Below, piece after piece: positions 54,083-64,000 of a DNA stretch of 64,000 nt; the first letter of the stretch is position 1; every line of letters starts with the position of its first letter. The translations under genes were made by a program, and so were the position numbers. Origin of the DNA: Parietichytrium sp. I65-24A (taxonomy: Eukaryota > Sar > Bigyra > Thraustochytrida > Thraustochytriidae); NCBI GenBank assembly GCA_012862575.1, contig BLSF01000070.1, positions 124,001-188,000 on the forward strand, written 5' to 3'. A model generated the notes under the pieces. That model did no database searches. It saw only the letters and a list, made by a program, of their open reading frames with translations, and was not told the origin of the DNA.

Positions 54083-57000
54083 CTCGGCGAGAATCTTAAG
54101 CCCCAGTTGCCCGAGCAAAAAGCCTTCTTCCAAAAGCTCGACCACAGCGACGGCCTTCCTTGCTGTCTGCGACCCCTATATGCCCAGGATCTCCAAAGTA
54201 TCCGATTCTAGACTCTAAAAGCGTCAACAAGAGACCCCCTTTTTCAAACCAACTCCCAACTTGCGCACCCGATGCTGTGGGCCGTAAAAGGAAGATCGAC
54301 CTTTGAAACCAAAGCCAGACCAAAACTTACAGTTAATCCCAATCCCAGCCTGTCGCCACGAGTGCCGACACAGAGAGCCAAAGGTGTCCAGCCCGAACTT
54401 TTGAAAATAAAAAAACGCACAAAGTACAAAGTGCAAAGTTCAAAGCACCAAGTACAACGCACCAAGCGCAATCCACACAAGAGCTTTACCAAGCGCCAAC
54501 GACAAAAGACGAAAGGGTTTTTACGAGCGCCAAGCTCTGCTCTGCGACGCAAGTACTACCCGTGTGCTCTCGAGTCCCTCACTATTCCGCACGCGACGTC
54601 CCTGTGCGAAAAAGGGCGGCCGAAGCTCGCCAGAGCTGACTGGCTGCGCACGATATTCGCGCAAAGATTTATCCCTCTCTTTCCTTCTTTTTGTGTGTGT
54701 GTATGTGTGTGGTGTGTATGTGTGTGAGAGGGATGCGCGCACTTTTGAGTCTCCCAAGATTTTCCACGCTATTTGAACAACGAATTGGGTTCATTTTCGC
54801 TCGAGTTCTTTTTGTTCGCTAACTTGTGCTAGCGCTTCGGTAGTAGCTTATAGTGTCTATTTACCTTGGGGCACGTCTGAGTCTGCGTCTGGTCTGCTGA
54901 GTCTGCTGACTAAATTGAGAGCTGGAAACCTGACTTGAAGAAGCTCGGCTACGAGGGGCTGGCGCATGGATGCAAGGCGGTCCAAGAATGCGAATGACTT
55001 GTTTTGCAGCTGATGAACACTCGCTTGAAAGAAAGAGAGTGCGTCCGTGGATGTGAGAAACTATTGACTTGTCGTGGTATTGTTTTCGTCATTCCCAGCA
55101 AGATCCCAAAGCGTCCTGCATGCATATTCTTGCACGCCTGCGTTACTCGAATGCTTTTCCATGCGGACTTTCGAAGGCCCAATTAGGTTGGCTTGCCCAG
55201 CAATTGGGGTCACTCAGTCACGTTTAGGTCTGGCGCTCATCAAATGCGATTTTGAATTTGAATGTGAGTGTAAATTGCCACGATGACGACTTACAGTACA
55301 TCCAGCGATGAGAAGTCAAACTCCACGACTTCTTACCTGCAAAGAGGAACCACAGAACCATAGAACCGGAGAACCATAGAACCATAGAACCATAGAACCA
55401 GAGAACCAGAGAACCAGAGAACCAGAGAACCAGAGAACCAGAGAACCAGAGAACCAGAAGCATACAATCCCGGCAGCAACCATAGCAACAATAGCATCCA
55501 GAGAACCAGAAAATTCAAGAATTAGAAAACAAGAGAAGCAGAGCCGGTTTTGTGCGGGCTTCGGCGGACATTCTAGCCCAGGCCGCTTGCGACACGTGCT
55601 GCCCTGGAAGAAATTGGGTAGGGTCTAATTTCTTAACTTCTCTGACCAGGCTTACCCGAATCGTTAGCTACGAGTTTCGCTCGCCTAAGAGATGCTTACT
55701 ATGTGTATAGGCTATTAGGTAGCCACTTGCCTATGACGGGCTTACTTCGTTATGTTTCACCTTGAGTCGCTGAATCTGAACTCGAATTGTTTCTGAATTA
55801 TCTTTTTCAACTAAAAATCAGAAGACGTTGTTCGAATTCAGAAAAGAAATCAGATCCACATTTCAATAATTTCAATTCCAGTTGTTGTTGAACAGCGATT
55901 CGACTTCCTTTTTCGCTTTAACGTGACCTAGCAGATCCAACTCCGCATGTTTCAAACTCGAGCCGTTTCTTTAATCTCATCTCATCTGCATCTCATAGAA
56001 GCGAGCGTGTTCCCGAGCCATTTCCGCGCTGTGTAATTATAATTAATAATTAATTTGACGGTGGGTGTGATTGCCTGCCCAACTGACGTTTTAAAAATCA
56101 GCTGTTCCAGAGTTGTTTGAAAAAATAGAATGAGTTGGCCGCAGTCTCTGGAGTTTCACTTGTCGCAAAACAATTGGGACTGCATTCTGCAGAGCAGTGC
56201 AGCGCAGCAATGAACAACAGGGGGTAGGGAAGTCCTGTTTCAGGCCTCAGTTAACTACACAAAGCGGCCGCGATTCGCGTCAAACTGACAGCGAGAATGA
56301 CTGGTTATACAGCTCTGAATTTGAACTCCCAGTGATGCTGAATTCTGATCTGCGAAGTCTGAATCGTGAATGGAAAAATAATTAAATCACAGTCACCGAT
56401 GTTTCTTTTTTATTTGTTTTTCAACGATCAATTCTAAAATATGTGATTGACTGTGAGATCCGTTTCACCACAGCCAAGAAACCCCCCGGCGAAATTCTAG
56501 CTTGAGGGATGCGCCTGACTATCACATGCTTACTACCCGTTAGCACCGCTGGGACAGAGGCTAGGGTTCGTTTAGCTAGTCTAGCACACCTTGTGTATCT
56601 CGGAGCTTAGGTTTGACAGTACCATAGTGCGGAGTACTCGGTCAATAGGAAAACTAATAATTATTTGGAGAGAACAGAATGGGTGTGCGAAGCATTAAGA
56701 ATGGGTTAAGTTTTGAACTGTCTGAGCCCTTAGAGCCTGTTAACACATTTATGGGGGTCAATTTATTTGTTTTCCAGTGATTGATTGAGATTGCTTTGGA
56801 CAGTGTTCACTGACAATGCGAATCAAAGTAGAACATGTAAGGAGGAAAAGCGGAGCAGGGGAGGGGAATGTTGCTCAGAACTGACTGGGGGATTGCAAAA
56901 CGCTCGCATTTTGGACTGAAGATGTGTACCAGTACGGCATGTAACGGGGAATCCTGAAAGGTCTTGCAGTGTCTTACAACCGTTCACAACGGTCTCGCAT

Positions 57001-57594
57001 GGATTGGTGGACTTAACTAACACAGCCGTGGCAGCCATTCAGCATAAACAAACTCCTGCGAAACAAACTGTGCTCCGCGGAATGTGGACACCTAACCTAA
57101 TCCACCCACGCAGAAATGTGAGACTCTTGCTACTTCCTCCCAGGTGATCAATTCTTACAAGTTGTGCCACACGAGACACATCGAGAAATAGTCCCACGAT
57201 TGCCGAATTTGGCCGAGCTGAAAGTTCCCATTTTTCAACTCGCCTGCCAAGTAATGCAGAGGGAGAGACCTGATATACCCTGGATTGGATAGCGAGTTCA
57301 ACTTTTTTCTGGCGTGAAGTGGGCATAAGTTCCACTTCGCAGCAGAGAGCAAGCCCATGAAGGCAATCAATCCTCGTGCAAATCGTGGCGAAATGGTAGA
57401 CACCCCGAGGCACTGTTCCAGGGTCCTTGAGTCTCGCACCTTCTGCAGCCAAGCAAAGCGACTGGGGGAGTGAAGCGAGCAGCAGTCACTCTTCTCTTGC
57501 CTGTGAAGTAAACAAGAAAGGAAGCACAGACCGTAGAGCAAAAGGCACGGGTTCAAGCGAGCGCGCACTCTCAAGCGCCGCGCGCGCAAACACA
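54083..57594. other. Intergenic region between PPP4R2 and the vWA-like gene
   Basis: This 3.5 kb divergent region has no recognised gene. A GT-rich run lies at 54691-54725 and the decamer array at 55345-55460. Parts are A/T-rich (55780-56160). Short open frames on both strands at 56823-57452 have no domain signal. Confidence 0.55.
55345..55460. repeat. Decamer minisatellite (GAGAACCAGA/TAGAACCA)
   Basis: About twelve units of AGAACCA(G/T) words, first the ATAGAACC form, then a homogeneous run of GAGAACCAGA, with an isolated unit at 55499-55510. The reverse complement resembles the block at 19884-19932. Confidence 0.9.
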
Positions 57595-58566
57595 ATGGGG
57601 CCGACTTTCGAGCTGGGGTTGGCGACACTTCTCCTGACTTCATTTGGAGTTGAAGCAGGGCTGATCGGAGCCGGGGCCTGCAGAGATTCGAGCGGCAACA
57701 GTTATGACCGTTTTGGGTGGACTCCGGCGGACGTTGGAACCCAGGCAGCTTGCAACACATGGTGCAGCACGCCAAACCTTGTCCCTGGGCAAACTTCGCG
57801 AGGATACTATATCTGGACTGGTTCTAACACTCCAACGAACTACTGCATGTGCGTCTGGGATGACGGGGCTATTGACTCGGTCGCGCAAACGGATTTCTCG
57901 CCAAACGCCAATTTCAAATCGATTTCATTCTCTGGCACTGGACCAGTCGCTTCCGGGGATGGGTCTTCCAACTACGACTGCTATTCTATCGATACGGGCT
58001 GCAATGCACGAGTTTTGCTGGCTTTGGATCGAACGTTCGGCGATGACTCAAAAGAAAGTATGCAAGCAAGTGCGGGCATGGCGAGTTCGATTGTGGACAA
58101 ATTTGAATTTGGCACGGATGCAGCCTTCGGTGTTCTCAACCTTCTCCAGCACGACGTTCAATGGAAGGTTTCTTTCGGAAGCGCTGCCTCAACTGACAAG
58201 ACAGAATTGGCCTCAAAAGTTGCAGAGATTCAAGGATCGTGGAAACACCGTGCCACAAATTTCTGGAAACTTTTTATGGGAACTGGTGACGTTGTTGCCG
58301 ACCCGAGCGTCAGTAGTTACATCATCATCTTCTCGGACGGTCAGCTTCAACGCAACCGAAACTGGGCTAAGCTGCTGAAAAGGAAAACACAAATGGCAGC
58401 TCGGCTTGGGTCTCAAATGCCCACAATTATTTGCTATCGCACTCGTGTGAAGTCGAACTCAAAGTTCTTTAATGCGGTTTGTGACCAAGTGTTCTATTCC
58501 GGCATGAATGGCGACTCAGACGACACTATCGCCGAAAGTATTGTTTCGGCAATGTGTACTGTGTAG
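57595..58566 (+). CDS. Secreted protein with Cys-rich domain and degenerate vWA-like domain
   Basis: A 323-residue single-exon gene. An open frame extends 56 codons upstream, but the ATG at 57595 starts a clear signal peptide (MGPTFELGLATLLLTSFGVEA). Residues about 28-135 form a Cys-rich domain (CRDSSGNSYDRFGW, ACNTWC, GYYIWTGSN, YCMCVWDDGA), similar in style to WSC or C-type-lectin modules but not assigned. Residues about 140-320 resemble a von Willebrand A fold: ARVLLALDRTF, a SMQASAGMASSIVDKFEF helix, QWKVSFGSAAS, and SYIIIFSDGQ. The metal-site motif D-x-S-x-S is replaced by LDRTFGDDS, so metal-dependent binding may be lost. Extracellular binding is inferred; the ligand is unknown. Confidence 0.75.
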   Translation: MGPTFELGLATLLLTSFGVEAGLIGAGACRDSSGNSYDRFGWTPADVGTQAACNTWCSTPNLVPGQTSRGYYIWTGSNTPTNYCMCVWDDGAIDSVAQTDFSPNANFKSISFSGTGPVASGDGSSNYDCYSIDTGCNARVLLALDRTFGDDSKESMQASAGMASSIVDKFEFGTDAAFGVLNLLQHDVQWKVSFGSAASTDKTELASKVAEIQGSWKHRATNFWKLFMGTGDVVADPSVSSYIIIFSDGQLQRNRNWAKLLKRKTQMAARLGSQMPTIICYRTRVKSNSKFFNAVCDQVFYSGMNGDSDDTIAESIVSAMCTV

Positions 58567-59446
58567 GACCTTGGCGCTTCACCCTTTTCTTAAAATGAGA
58601 GAGAAAACCACAATTCTTCCCACCTTCAGAGTTATTATTCTTCAATTTTCGATCGCTTTACCCACGCTTCCGAAAAGTCTGCGTTCTGTCACTTTGCGCT
58701 GACAATGTTCATAATGATTCTCATCTTCTCGGGACCCCAGGTGCTCGCGCATCTCCCTCCTGGCTTGCTCTCTCGCACTCCGCGACACTGCCGTCCCGTG
58801 CTCGTTCTCGCTCTTGTTCTCAGAGATTCACCCTGGTAACACAGTAAGGAGTATAGCTAGCTAGGCTAGCTCCTATCTGAGTTTTTAACCCTGCCATTTT
58901 GGGGTGTGCACTATTACTAGAGGCTAGTAGACATAACCAACCAACACGATCCCAGAGCACCTCACATTTCAACTTTGTGAACTTCAAAAAGCCAAAAAAG
59001 TACAGTACTCGAGTACCGGAACTCGAGTACCTCGTCAGTGCAAAGGCAGGGGAGGCGAGTGAAAGTGAGCAGCTCAAACACAGCGGGGTGGTCGTCTGAA
59101 TTTTGAGTTTTGAATTCTGAAAAACCCTCACATCCAAAACACTCGAACAGAAAGCGAGCGCGAGACCAGAGATGATCAGAGACTCAAAGCGCGGAGATGC
59201 GCGGAGACGCAACGACCTCAAGCAAAACTGAGAGAAACTAACTTGAAGTAAGCAATCGGAGCGGGGAACCTATTTGATCAAGCATTTCGCATCTAGGAGA
59301 CCTAGGTTAGATCCTGAACCGCTGGTGCGCCGCCTCGGGGCAAAATCTCTCCTCCATGGCGCTGCTAAGGCCAAACACCGGAAGGCGCTCAGAAGCGAAT
59401 GAGTTGGCGGAGGGGCTCGAGATATCGTGGAGCGGAACGGGCGCAA
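58567..59446. other. Intergenic region downstream of the vWA-like gene
   Basis: No gene is recognised. GTACTCGAGTAC-like palindromes lie at 59003-59032 and a TAGCTAGCTAGGCTAGCT run at 58855-58872. Both neighbouring genes end toward this stretch. Confidence 0.55.
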
Positions 59447-60313
59447 CTAAAATTCCGTTCCGATCCTTGCGGACGGCTCGCGGAGGAGGAGTCTGGCGAA
59501 CGGGCCTTGGTGATGAGCCCACGGTGCCTCGCGGATGTCCACGTACACATCCATGAAAGTGAACGGTCTGTAATCAATAGCGACCGGTGCCACGAGCTCA
59601 AGCACGTTGCCCTCCGGCAAATTCGAACTCGAAAGCGAAAGCGAAAGCGAAAGCGAAACGGACCGTGAAGACGTGCTCCAAAATCCGAGCAGCCTTCCCA
59701 GAATCGCGTCCGCGGAGTCCGCTTGAAGACATGCAATCGACATTTTTCGTATGACGGCATGCCAAGGTGCAGGGTTGCCCGAGCCGTCGGAGCCACTGCC
59801 CGGTCGCAAGGTCGCGATCACTGCCAGCGCGCTGAGCTGGTTTAACTCGAACTCGATGTCGGCCTGAAGTACCCCGTCCTCATCGCCACTCGCAGTCAGC
59901 AAGAGGTTAGACCGGAGCTCGGTCACTACATCGTCGCGACTGGTGAAATGCGCACCAGCGTCTAGGCGCGAATGAAACTTGAAGACCTGGGAATCCCCCT
60001 CGAGTAGTTCGCCTGAGCTGGATCCAGTACCATTTCTCACATTGTCCACACGTATGAGTATTTCGATCAGATATAGAGCGTCACCAGCGTTCTCAGCGTT
60101 CTCAGCGTCCACGCGCCCCGACGAGCGTCTTGGCACGCGTCTTGGCACGCTAGGGAGGGCCCATCGTGGGAAAGTATAGTCCGCCAGCTCCAGGCCGATG
60201 AACTCATCGGTGCAGGGATTGATGTTTGCCAAATTGGGTGATAACTCCATCTCCCACTCCCCCGAACGGACGGACTCCCCGCATGCGCGAATCGCTATTG
60301 AACCTACCTCCAT
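59447..60313 (-). CDS. Hypothetical protein, 288 residues
   Basis: I do not recognise this gene. The open frame from ATG 60313 has protein-like composition: amphipathic strands (ALYLIEILIRVDNVRNG, QADIEFELNQLSALAVIATL, AVIRKMSIACLQADSADAIL), no signal peptide and no membrane segment. A VSLSLSLSLSS run near residue 215 is coded by a GAAAGC hexamer repeat (plus-strand 59629-59660). The next gene lies divergently 306 bp away. An upstream exon is possible because ATGGAG|GTAGGT at the start looks like a weak donor, but nothing compels it. Confidence 0.5.
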   Translation of the reverse strand: MEVGSIAIRACGESVRSGEWEMELSPNLANINPCTDEFIGLELADYTFPRWALPSVPRRVPRRSSGRVDAENAENAGDALYLIEILIRVDNVRNGTGSSSGELLEGDSQVFKFHSRLDAGAHFTSRDDVVTELRSNLLLTASGDEDGVLQADIEFELNQLSALAVIATLRPGSGSDGSGNPAPWHAVIRKMSIACLQADSADAILGRLLGFWSTSSRSVSLSLSLSLSSSNLPEGNVLELVAPVAIDYRPFTFMDVYVDIREAPWAHHQGPFARLLLREPSARIGTEF

Positions 60314-60619
60314 CCTCAGTGAGGTGTTGTAGGATGTATGCGCTCGCGAAGTCCTCGTCGCCCCCTTCCCCCCCTCTTCATCCTCTTAACCCTCACTCCA
60401 CAACTCGCAAGCTCCATGCTATCCACCGCTCTTCCCTTAGGCTCTACAACTTAGGAGGAGAAAAGTCCTTCGAAAAGTCCTGCATGGATGTATCTTGCAC
60501 GTGTCCGGCATGGAATGATTTTTTACCTCCGCCAACTTTTCCGAAGGTTCGCAGATCCCAAACGCCAGTTGAATGCTCGGGCATAGCCTTCGGGAAAGAG
60601 AGTCGACGTGATCTAGCAA

Positions 60620-61424
60620 ATGGCCAAGCAAATGGCCAACAAGCACAGGACCGAGGGCAAACTGAAGAGCAATATCAATAGCAAGACGCGCTTCAGCGTG
60701 TCCAGCCTCTTGAACAAAATAAACACTCAATGGCATCGAGGAAAGGTCACTACCATGAGCGAGAACACCACTGGCGCCAACATACCCCCGTGTCCGTGGG
60801 GGATCCTTGGGAGACGGGGCTGCAAGCATGCCCTCGCGGTGGATACATGCACGAACGAGGCGGAAGCTAAGAGGATGTGCTACCAGGCATTGCGGCAAGG
60901 TCGAATCGGCATCGACCGTGGGTTCGCGACGGTGCACAAGATCCCTACGGTAGACATCATCCCGCATCGAACAATGGGGTCGAGCGGCAAGCTGGTAGAG
61001 GACGAATCCGAGATTATGAGGTGGATCGAGCGGTCTGGTGCCACGATAGTAAGTTCTCGAGTTGGCTGTTCACTCACGACTTGCTCAAGACTTGCTCAAA
61101 AGCCAGCGCTAACAAACCCAATCTGGTTTGCAAATTGCACCCCGGCTGCTAAAACAGCGGAAAGGCTTCTCGGTTTTCGATATGATCAAGGACCGCGACT
61201 TTGTGTCTCTCATGCAAAGACAAAGAACATACTTTCGCAACTGCCAGTCGTGCATGGCCCAATGCGATCTCCAACTTGAAGCGAGCGGCGGAACGGCAAG
61301 AGTCAACAAATCGTATCGCATGGCTGTTAGCAAGCGCCTGAAGATGAGCAAGAGCGGCAACAACTGCCACGGCCATGGCCACAGTAACAAGCGTCCGTCC
61401 GCATGGCGCAACGTGAATGACTAA
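60620..61424 (+). CDS. Hypothetical Cys-containing basic protein, two exons
   Basis: Exons 60620-61048 and 61158-61424 give 231 residues from ATG 60620, or 186 from ATG 60755 (MSENTTGANI). I do not recognise it. Visible features are CPWGILGRRGCKHALAV, a helix EAEAKRMCYQALRQGR, HKIPTVDIIPHRTMGS, IMRWIERSGATI, then FDMIKDRDFVSLMQRQRTYF, a CQSCMAQC cluster, and a basic tail with HGHGH (SKRLKMSKSGNN). The intron has the same GTAAGT donor as others in this window and joins two frames exactly, which supports a real gene. The minus-strand open frame 60437-60967 looks like a shadow. Confidence 0.5.
61049..61157 (+). other. Intron of the hypothetical gene (109 nt)
   Basis: ACGATA|GTAAGT donor and CTGCTAAAACAG|CGGAAA acceptor, phase 0 on both sides; joins RSGATI to RKGFSVFDM. 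Confidence 0.55.
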
Positions 61425-61603
61425 TTGCCTTCTTTCACAGACATTGACGCCTCTTTGTTGTTGTTGTTGTTTTTTAAGAAAAGCCCAAGTTCACCTATTA
61501 TTCAATCACTTTTTTTAATCTCCAGGATAGACAAGCCAGAAGTGATCGAGAAAGAAACGGCGAGGCAATTTAAAGCTCACTAGTAGAGCTAGGCTTGGCG
61601 TTG

Positions 61604-61978
61604 TTACTTTAGTATATGGGGAGTCACTTGTGGCTCTGGGTGGGCTGGGTGAACGACGACAACGTTCCCACCATCCTTCCCCCAAGGCGCGCACGCACCA
61701 AAACACACACCAAAACAGCAGAGCAAGATGCCAATGCCTCCGGCTACCAGGGGAGAGTAGCTCACGCCAGTCAGATCCACGATTCTGCGTCTTGCCAATA
61801 TGCGATCCAAGCTGGCAAAGGCAAAAGCTAGTGTTGATAGAACAACGCAAAATCTGGAGATGCAACCAAGGCAACCTTTAGGTTCATCCTCTTGGTTTGC
61901 TTCGGTGACCTGACCTTGTCTCTGCACCTGCTGTGAGTCAGATGGATGCAGAACGGAAGCCACTGGGAGTTCAGCCAT
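61604..61978 (-). CDS. Small membrane protein with two transmembrane segments
   Basis: A 124-residue gene from ATG 61978 (MAELPVASVLHPSD). A hydrophilic Gln-rich N-terminus is followed by a Cys-rich hydrophobic helix (CLGCISRFCVVLSTLAFAFA), a basic loop (DRILARRRIVDL), a second Gly/Cys-rich helix (LVAGGIGILLCCFGVCFGAC) and a short tail with His and Pro. Clustered Cys near the membrane could be palmitoylated (inference). No family recognised. The stop is TAA at 61606-61604. It converges with the preceding plus-strand gene, 179 bp away. Confidence 0.55.
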   Translation of the reverse strand: MAELPVASVLHPSDSQQVQRQGQVTEANQEDEPKGCLGCISRFCVVLSTLAFAFASLDRILARRRIVDLTGVSYSPLVAGGIGILLCCFGVCFGACAPWGKDGGNVVVVHPAHPEPQVTPHILK

Positions 61979-63872
61979 TTTGTTTTGACGAGAGTTAAGG
62001 TTCTGCCAGCTCAAGCCGCCATTTCTCACGTCTCAATGCCACAGTTTTGTACTGATATCTCGAATCCCACCTTGGCACCACGCCACAAGTCTCCTGAGAC
62101 CCTCTCTGTCCTCATGTGTCAACAATGTTGGTCTTACTGTTAATGCGACAGGCCCCGTTGCAAGAATCCGTTGAACACTGAGGCCTAACTTAAAAGGCTC
62201 ATGCTTGGGCTACGAGTCTGAGTTAGACAAAGTCACTCTCACATTTCACTCGTGCTTTTACGTTTTTACCTCTCAAAACCCGCACTTTTCCGTTGCCGCA
62301 CTGGTTTGAGTCGGACAGGTTTCACGCAGATATTAGTGCTCACGTAATACTCACACCTCTTTCATTCGGTTGTACTCGAGTAGAGTTTTGTCCCAGATCG
62401 CATCCGCGGACATCACGGATGTTGGACTCAGCTTGTAGGCTATCGCTAAAGAGCCCGAGGATGTGTACTGATAGTAGTGGGTTCGTTTTATCCTACCTGT
62501 GCTCCTACCTGTTCATGACGGACTTACTTCTCATTCGTATGGACGGCCACTCAGCTGATAAAGTAATTTTCGTTGACGGCTCGTGCCAGGGTCGAATCCG
62601 TGTTTCAGTCCGAGTCCTGCAGATAGCCACAGATATCATACGGCGGTATTCATGAAATCGTGGCTTGCCTCGCATGCAATTCCGTGTCCGAGCAGTTCTC
62701 TACTCAATTCATGCGAAAAGGTAGTGTCGCTCAATATTTGATCGTTGGAAACCACTAGCTCCTCTCAGGGTGAAGGAGGTTGATAGTCAATTCTATGGCA
62801 GCGTTTGCAGACTTCCAACATACGAAAACGAGTATCGGAAGGCTAAATCGCCGAACAAAAGTCTCACTAGCTCACACTTTCGATAGACCCATGCTAGGAG
62901 GTTTCAAAAATATGTCAGCGTTCGCATGTCCGTTTTTAAGATCGACATTAAGTCGAGGTGCATAAATTTCAGCTTGCTGTTGAGTTGTCTTCGCCACAGC
63001 CTTATCAACAATGACTTTGAGCAGACCACCGTCCACGCTTCATAGTGCATTGCTCTGCCGAAGGCTAGAAACTTTCGCCATCTCTCTTTGCCAAGAGTCG
63101 CAACGGCATTCTGATTCTTGATGCGCTAGACACTTGAGCCCCATTGAAGCTGCGCGCATTTGCGACGCTCTCCCGTCGCCGCCGTCTGTACTGGCATTTT
63201 TATTGCTTACTGTTTGTGTGTTAATTGAGCCTTTCGGGAATTGGTGTTTGAGATCTGAAGGATGTAGTGGCATCTGGCAATTCTTCCCAAGCTCTTCCAT
63301 TCAGATGCTGATTGCTGGTGGCACTTTGTTTGCATTTCTGTCGCAGTTTTATTTGCTGTCCATCACCTTTACTGATCCTGTCTTTCAAGAACATCTCGGT
63401 CAATGTGTCGTAACCTGAACTGCTCTTGAGATGACTTAAGTAACGTGAATTGAAGGGTTGATTGGAAAGTTATGGATGTTCTTGTTCGCTTGCGCGTCTT
63501 GCTTGCTTGCTTTGTCCTGTCTCGGGTCTGCTGCAGCTCTGTGGCTGATCAGGTCTGTCTGTGGTTCTTCAACGGACTTGTTAAGTTCCGTCAGTCTTTG
63601 TATCTTCGTCAACGGAACGTGGAGTGACGTGGAAATCCGCGTTGTTCGTGAATTCATGAATAGCGTACTTGGGGTACCGGTACCGGTACCACAAATGTGC
63701 GCTTTTAATTAAAAGGAATGGGCATGGTCTGGTCCGGTAGCGGCAACAATCCCCTTCTAGGCCTAGGCAATGAATTTACTTTGGCCGCATAGTGGCCGCA
63801 CAGTACTCGAGTACACTGATTTTCACTGTAGTCGGGCCGGGGTGAAAAGAAAGCAAGTGAAGAGCTAGCTAG
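61979..63872. other. Intergenic region near the right edge
   Basis: No convincing gene. Open frames of 60-120 codons (62293-62655, 63134-63418) lack recognisable motifs. A GGTACCGGTACCGGTACC palindromic run lies at 63674-63691 and a GTACTCGAGTAC palindrome at 63802-63813. Confidence 0.55.
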
Positions 63873-64000
63873 TCAATTGATAAAGTTGAGTATCTCGGAG
63901 CCCTCGTAAATTCCGACAGCTTGCGGAGGTTCGCTCGACAGCACCGCTTCGATGCCGCAGTTTGCCACGGCCTTGCCAAGCAAGCTAATTTGGAATGAGC
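63873..64000 (-). CDS. Probable 3' end of a gene entering from the right edge
   Basis: The minus strand from the right edge reads 41 codons to a TGA at 63875-63873, with protein-like sequence: SFQISLLGKAVANCGIEAVL, then SSEPPQAVGIYEGSEILNF. Family unknown. The fragment is short, so this rests on sequence character alone. Confidence 0.4.
   Translation of the reverse strand, partial: SFQISLLGKAVANCGIEAVLSSEPPQAVGIYEGSEILNFIN

Noticed and set aside
62560-62630. tRNA-like B-box word GGTCGAATCC
   Set aside because: No A-box or acceptor-stem pairing is found at the right distance.

Overview
This window is nuclear DNA of a eukaryotic microbe. The evidence is spliceosomal introns with GTAAGT or GTGAGT donors, a core eukaryotic gene set (SPT5, THO subunit 1, SmE, PP4 regulatory subunit 2, RMC1, a DCN1-like protein), and long intergenic stretches full of microsatellites. 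Introns are sparse: eight in five genes, 74-275 nt long, and most genes have none. Long Pro-Thr linkers with PAN-like modules, giant IPT/TIG surface proteins and few introns would suit a stramenopile, perhaps a labyrinthulomycete. That placement is inference and the sequence does not prove it.

Layout. From 1 to 19548 (minus strand) runs one giant secreted or surface protein: signal peptide, three copies of an unrecognised N-terminal domain, cadherin-like repeats, then dozens of IPT/TIG domains. It leaves the window at the left edge and carries an apparent one-base frameshift in a homopolymer at 5146-5150. Next come RMC1 (21455-24563, +), SPT5 (25212-28097, -), a 3.9 kb repeat-rich gap that contains a roughly 1.3 kb tandem duplication broken by an N at 30417, THOC1 (32001-34306, +), a secreted and probably GPI-anchored berberine-bridge-like FAD oxidase (34388-36208, -), a SAP-domain DCN1-like neddylation factor (37723-38514, -) and SmE (40452-40715, +).

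The second half holds a five-exon secreted sulfatase with a Pro-Thr/PAN-like tail (41340-44459, -), a 7TM protein with a Cys-rich EGF-like N-terminus (48313-49611, +), a methyltransferase-TPR protein with a perfect-period 84-bp coding repeat (50372-52941, +), PPP4R2 (53192-54082, -), a secreted vWA-like protein (57595-58566, +), three unrecognised genes between 59447 and 61978, and the probable 3' end of one more gene at the right edge.

Functionally the window mixes housekeeping genes (transcription elongation, mRNA export, splicing, endolysosomal trafficking, neddylation, phosphatase regulation) with cell-surface or secreted genes (giant TIG protein, sulfatase, FAD oxidase, vWA protein, 7TM receptor-like protein). 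There is no operon-like organisation. The most unusual items are the giant TIG protein with its novel N-terminal triplicate, the SAP-DCN1 fusion, the EGF-7TM protein, the sulfatase-PAN fusion and the methyltransferase-TPR gene with its expanding repeat.
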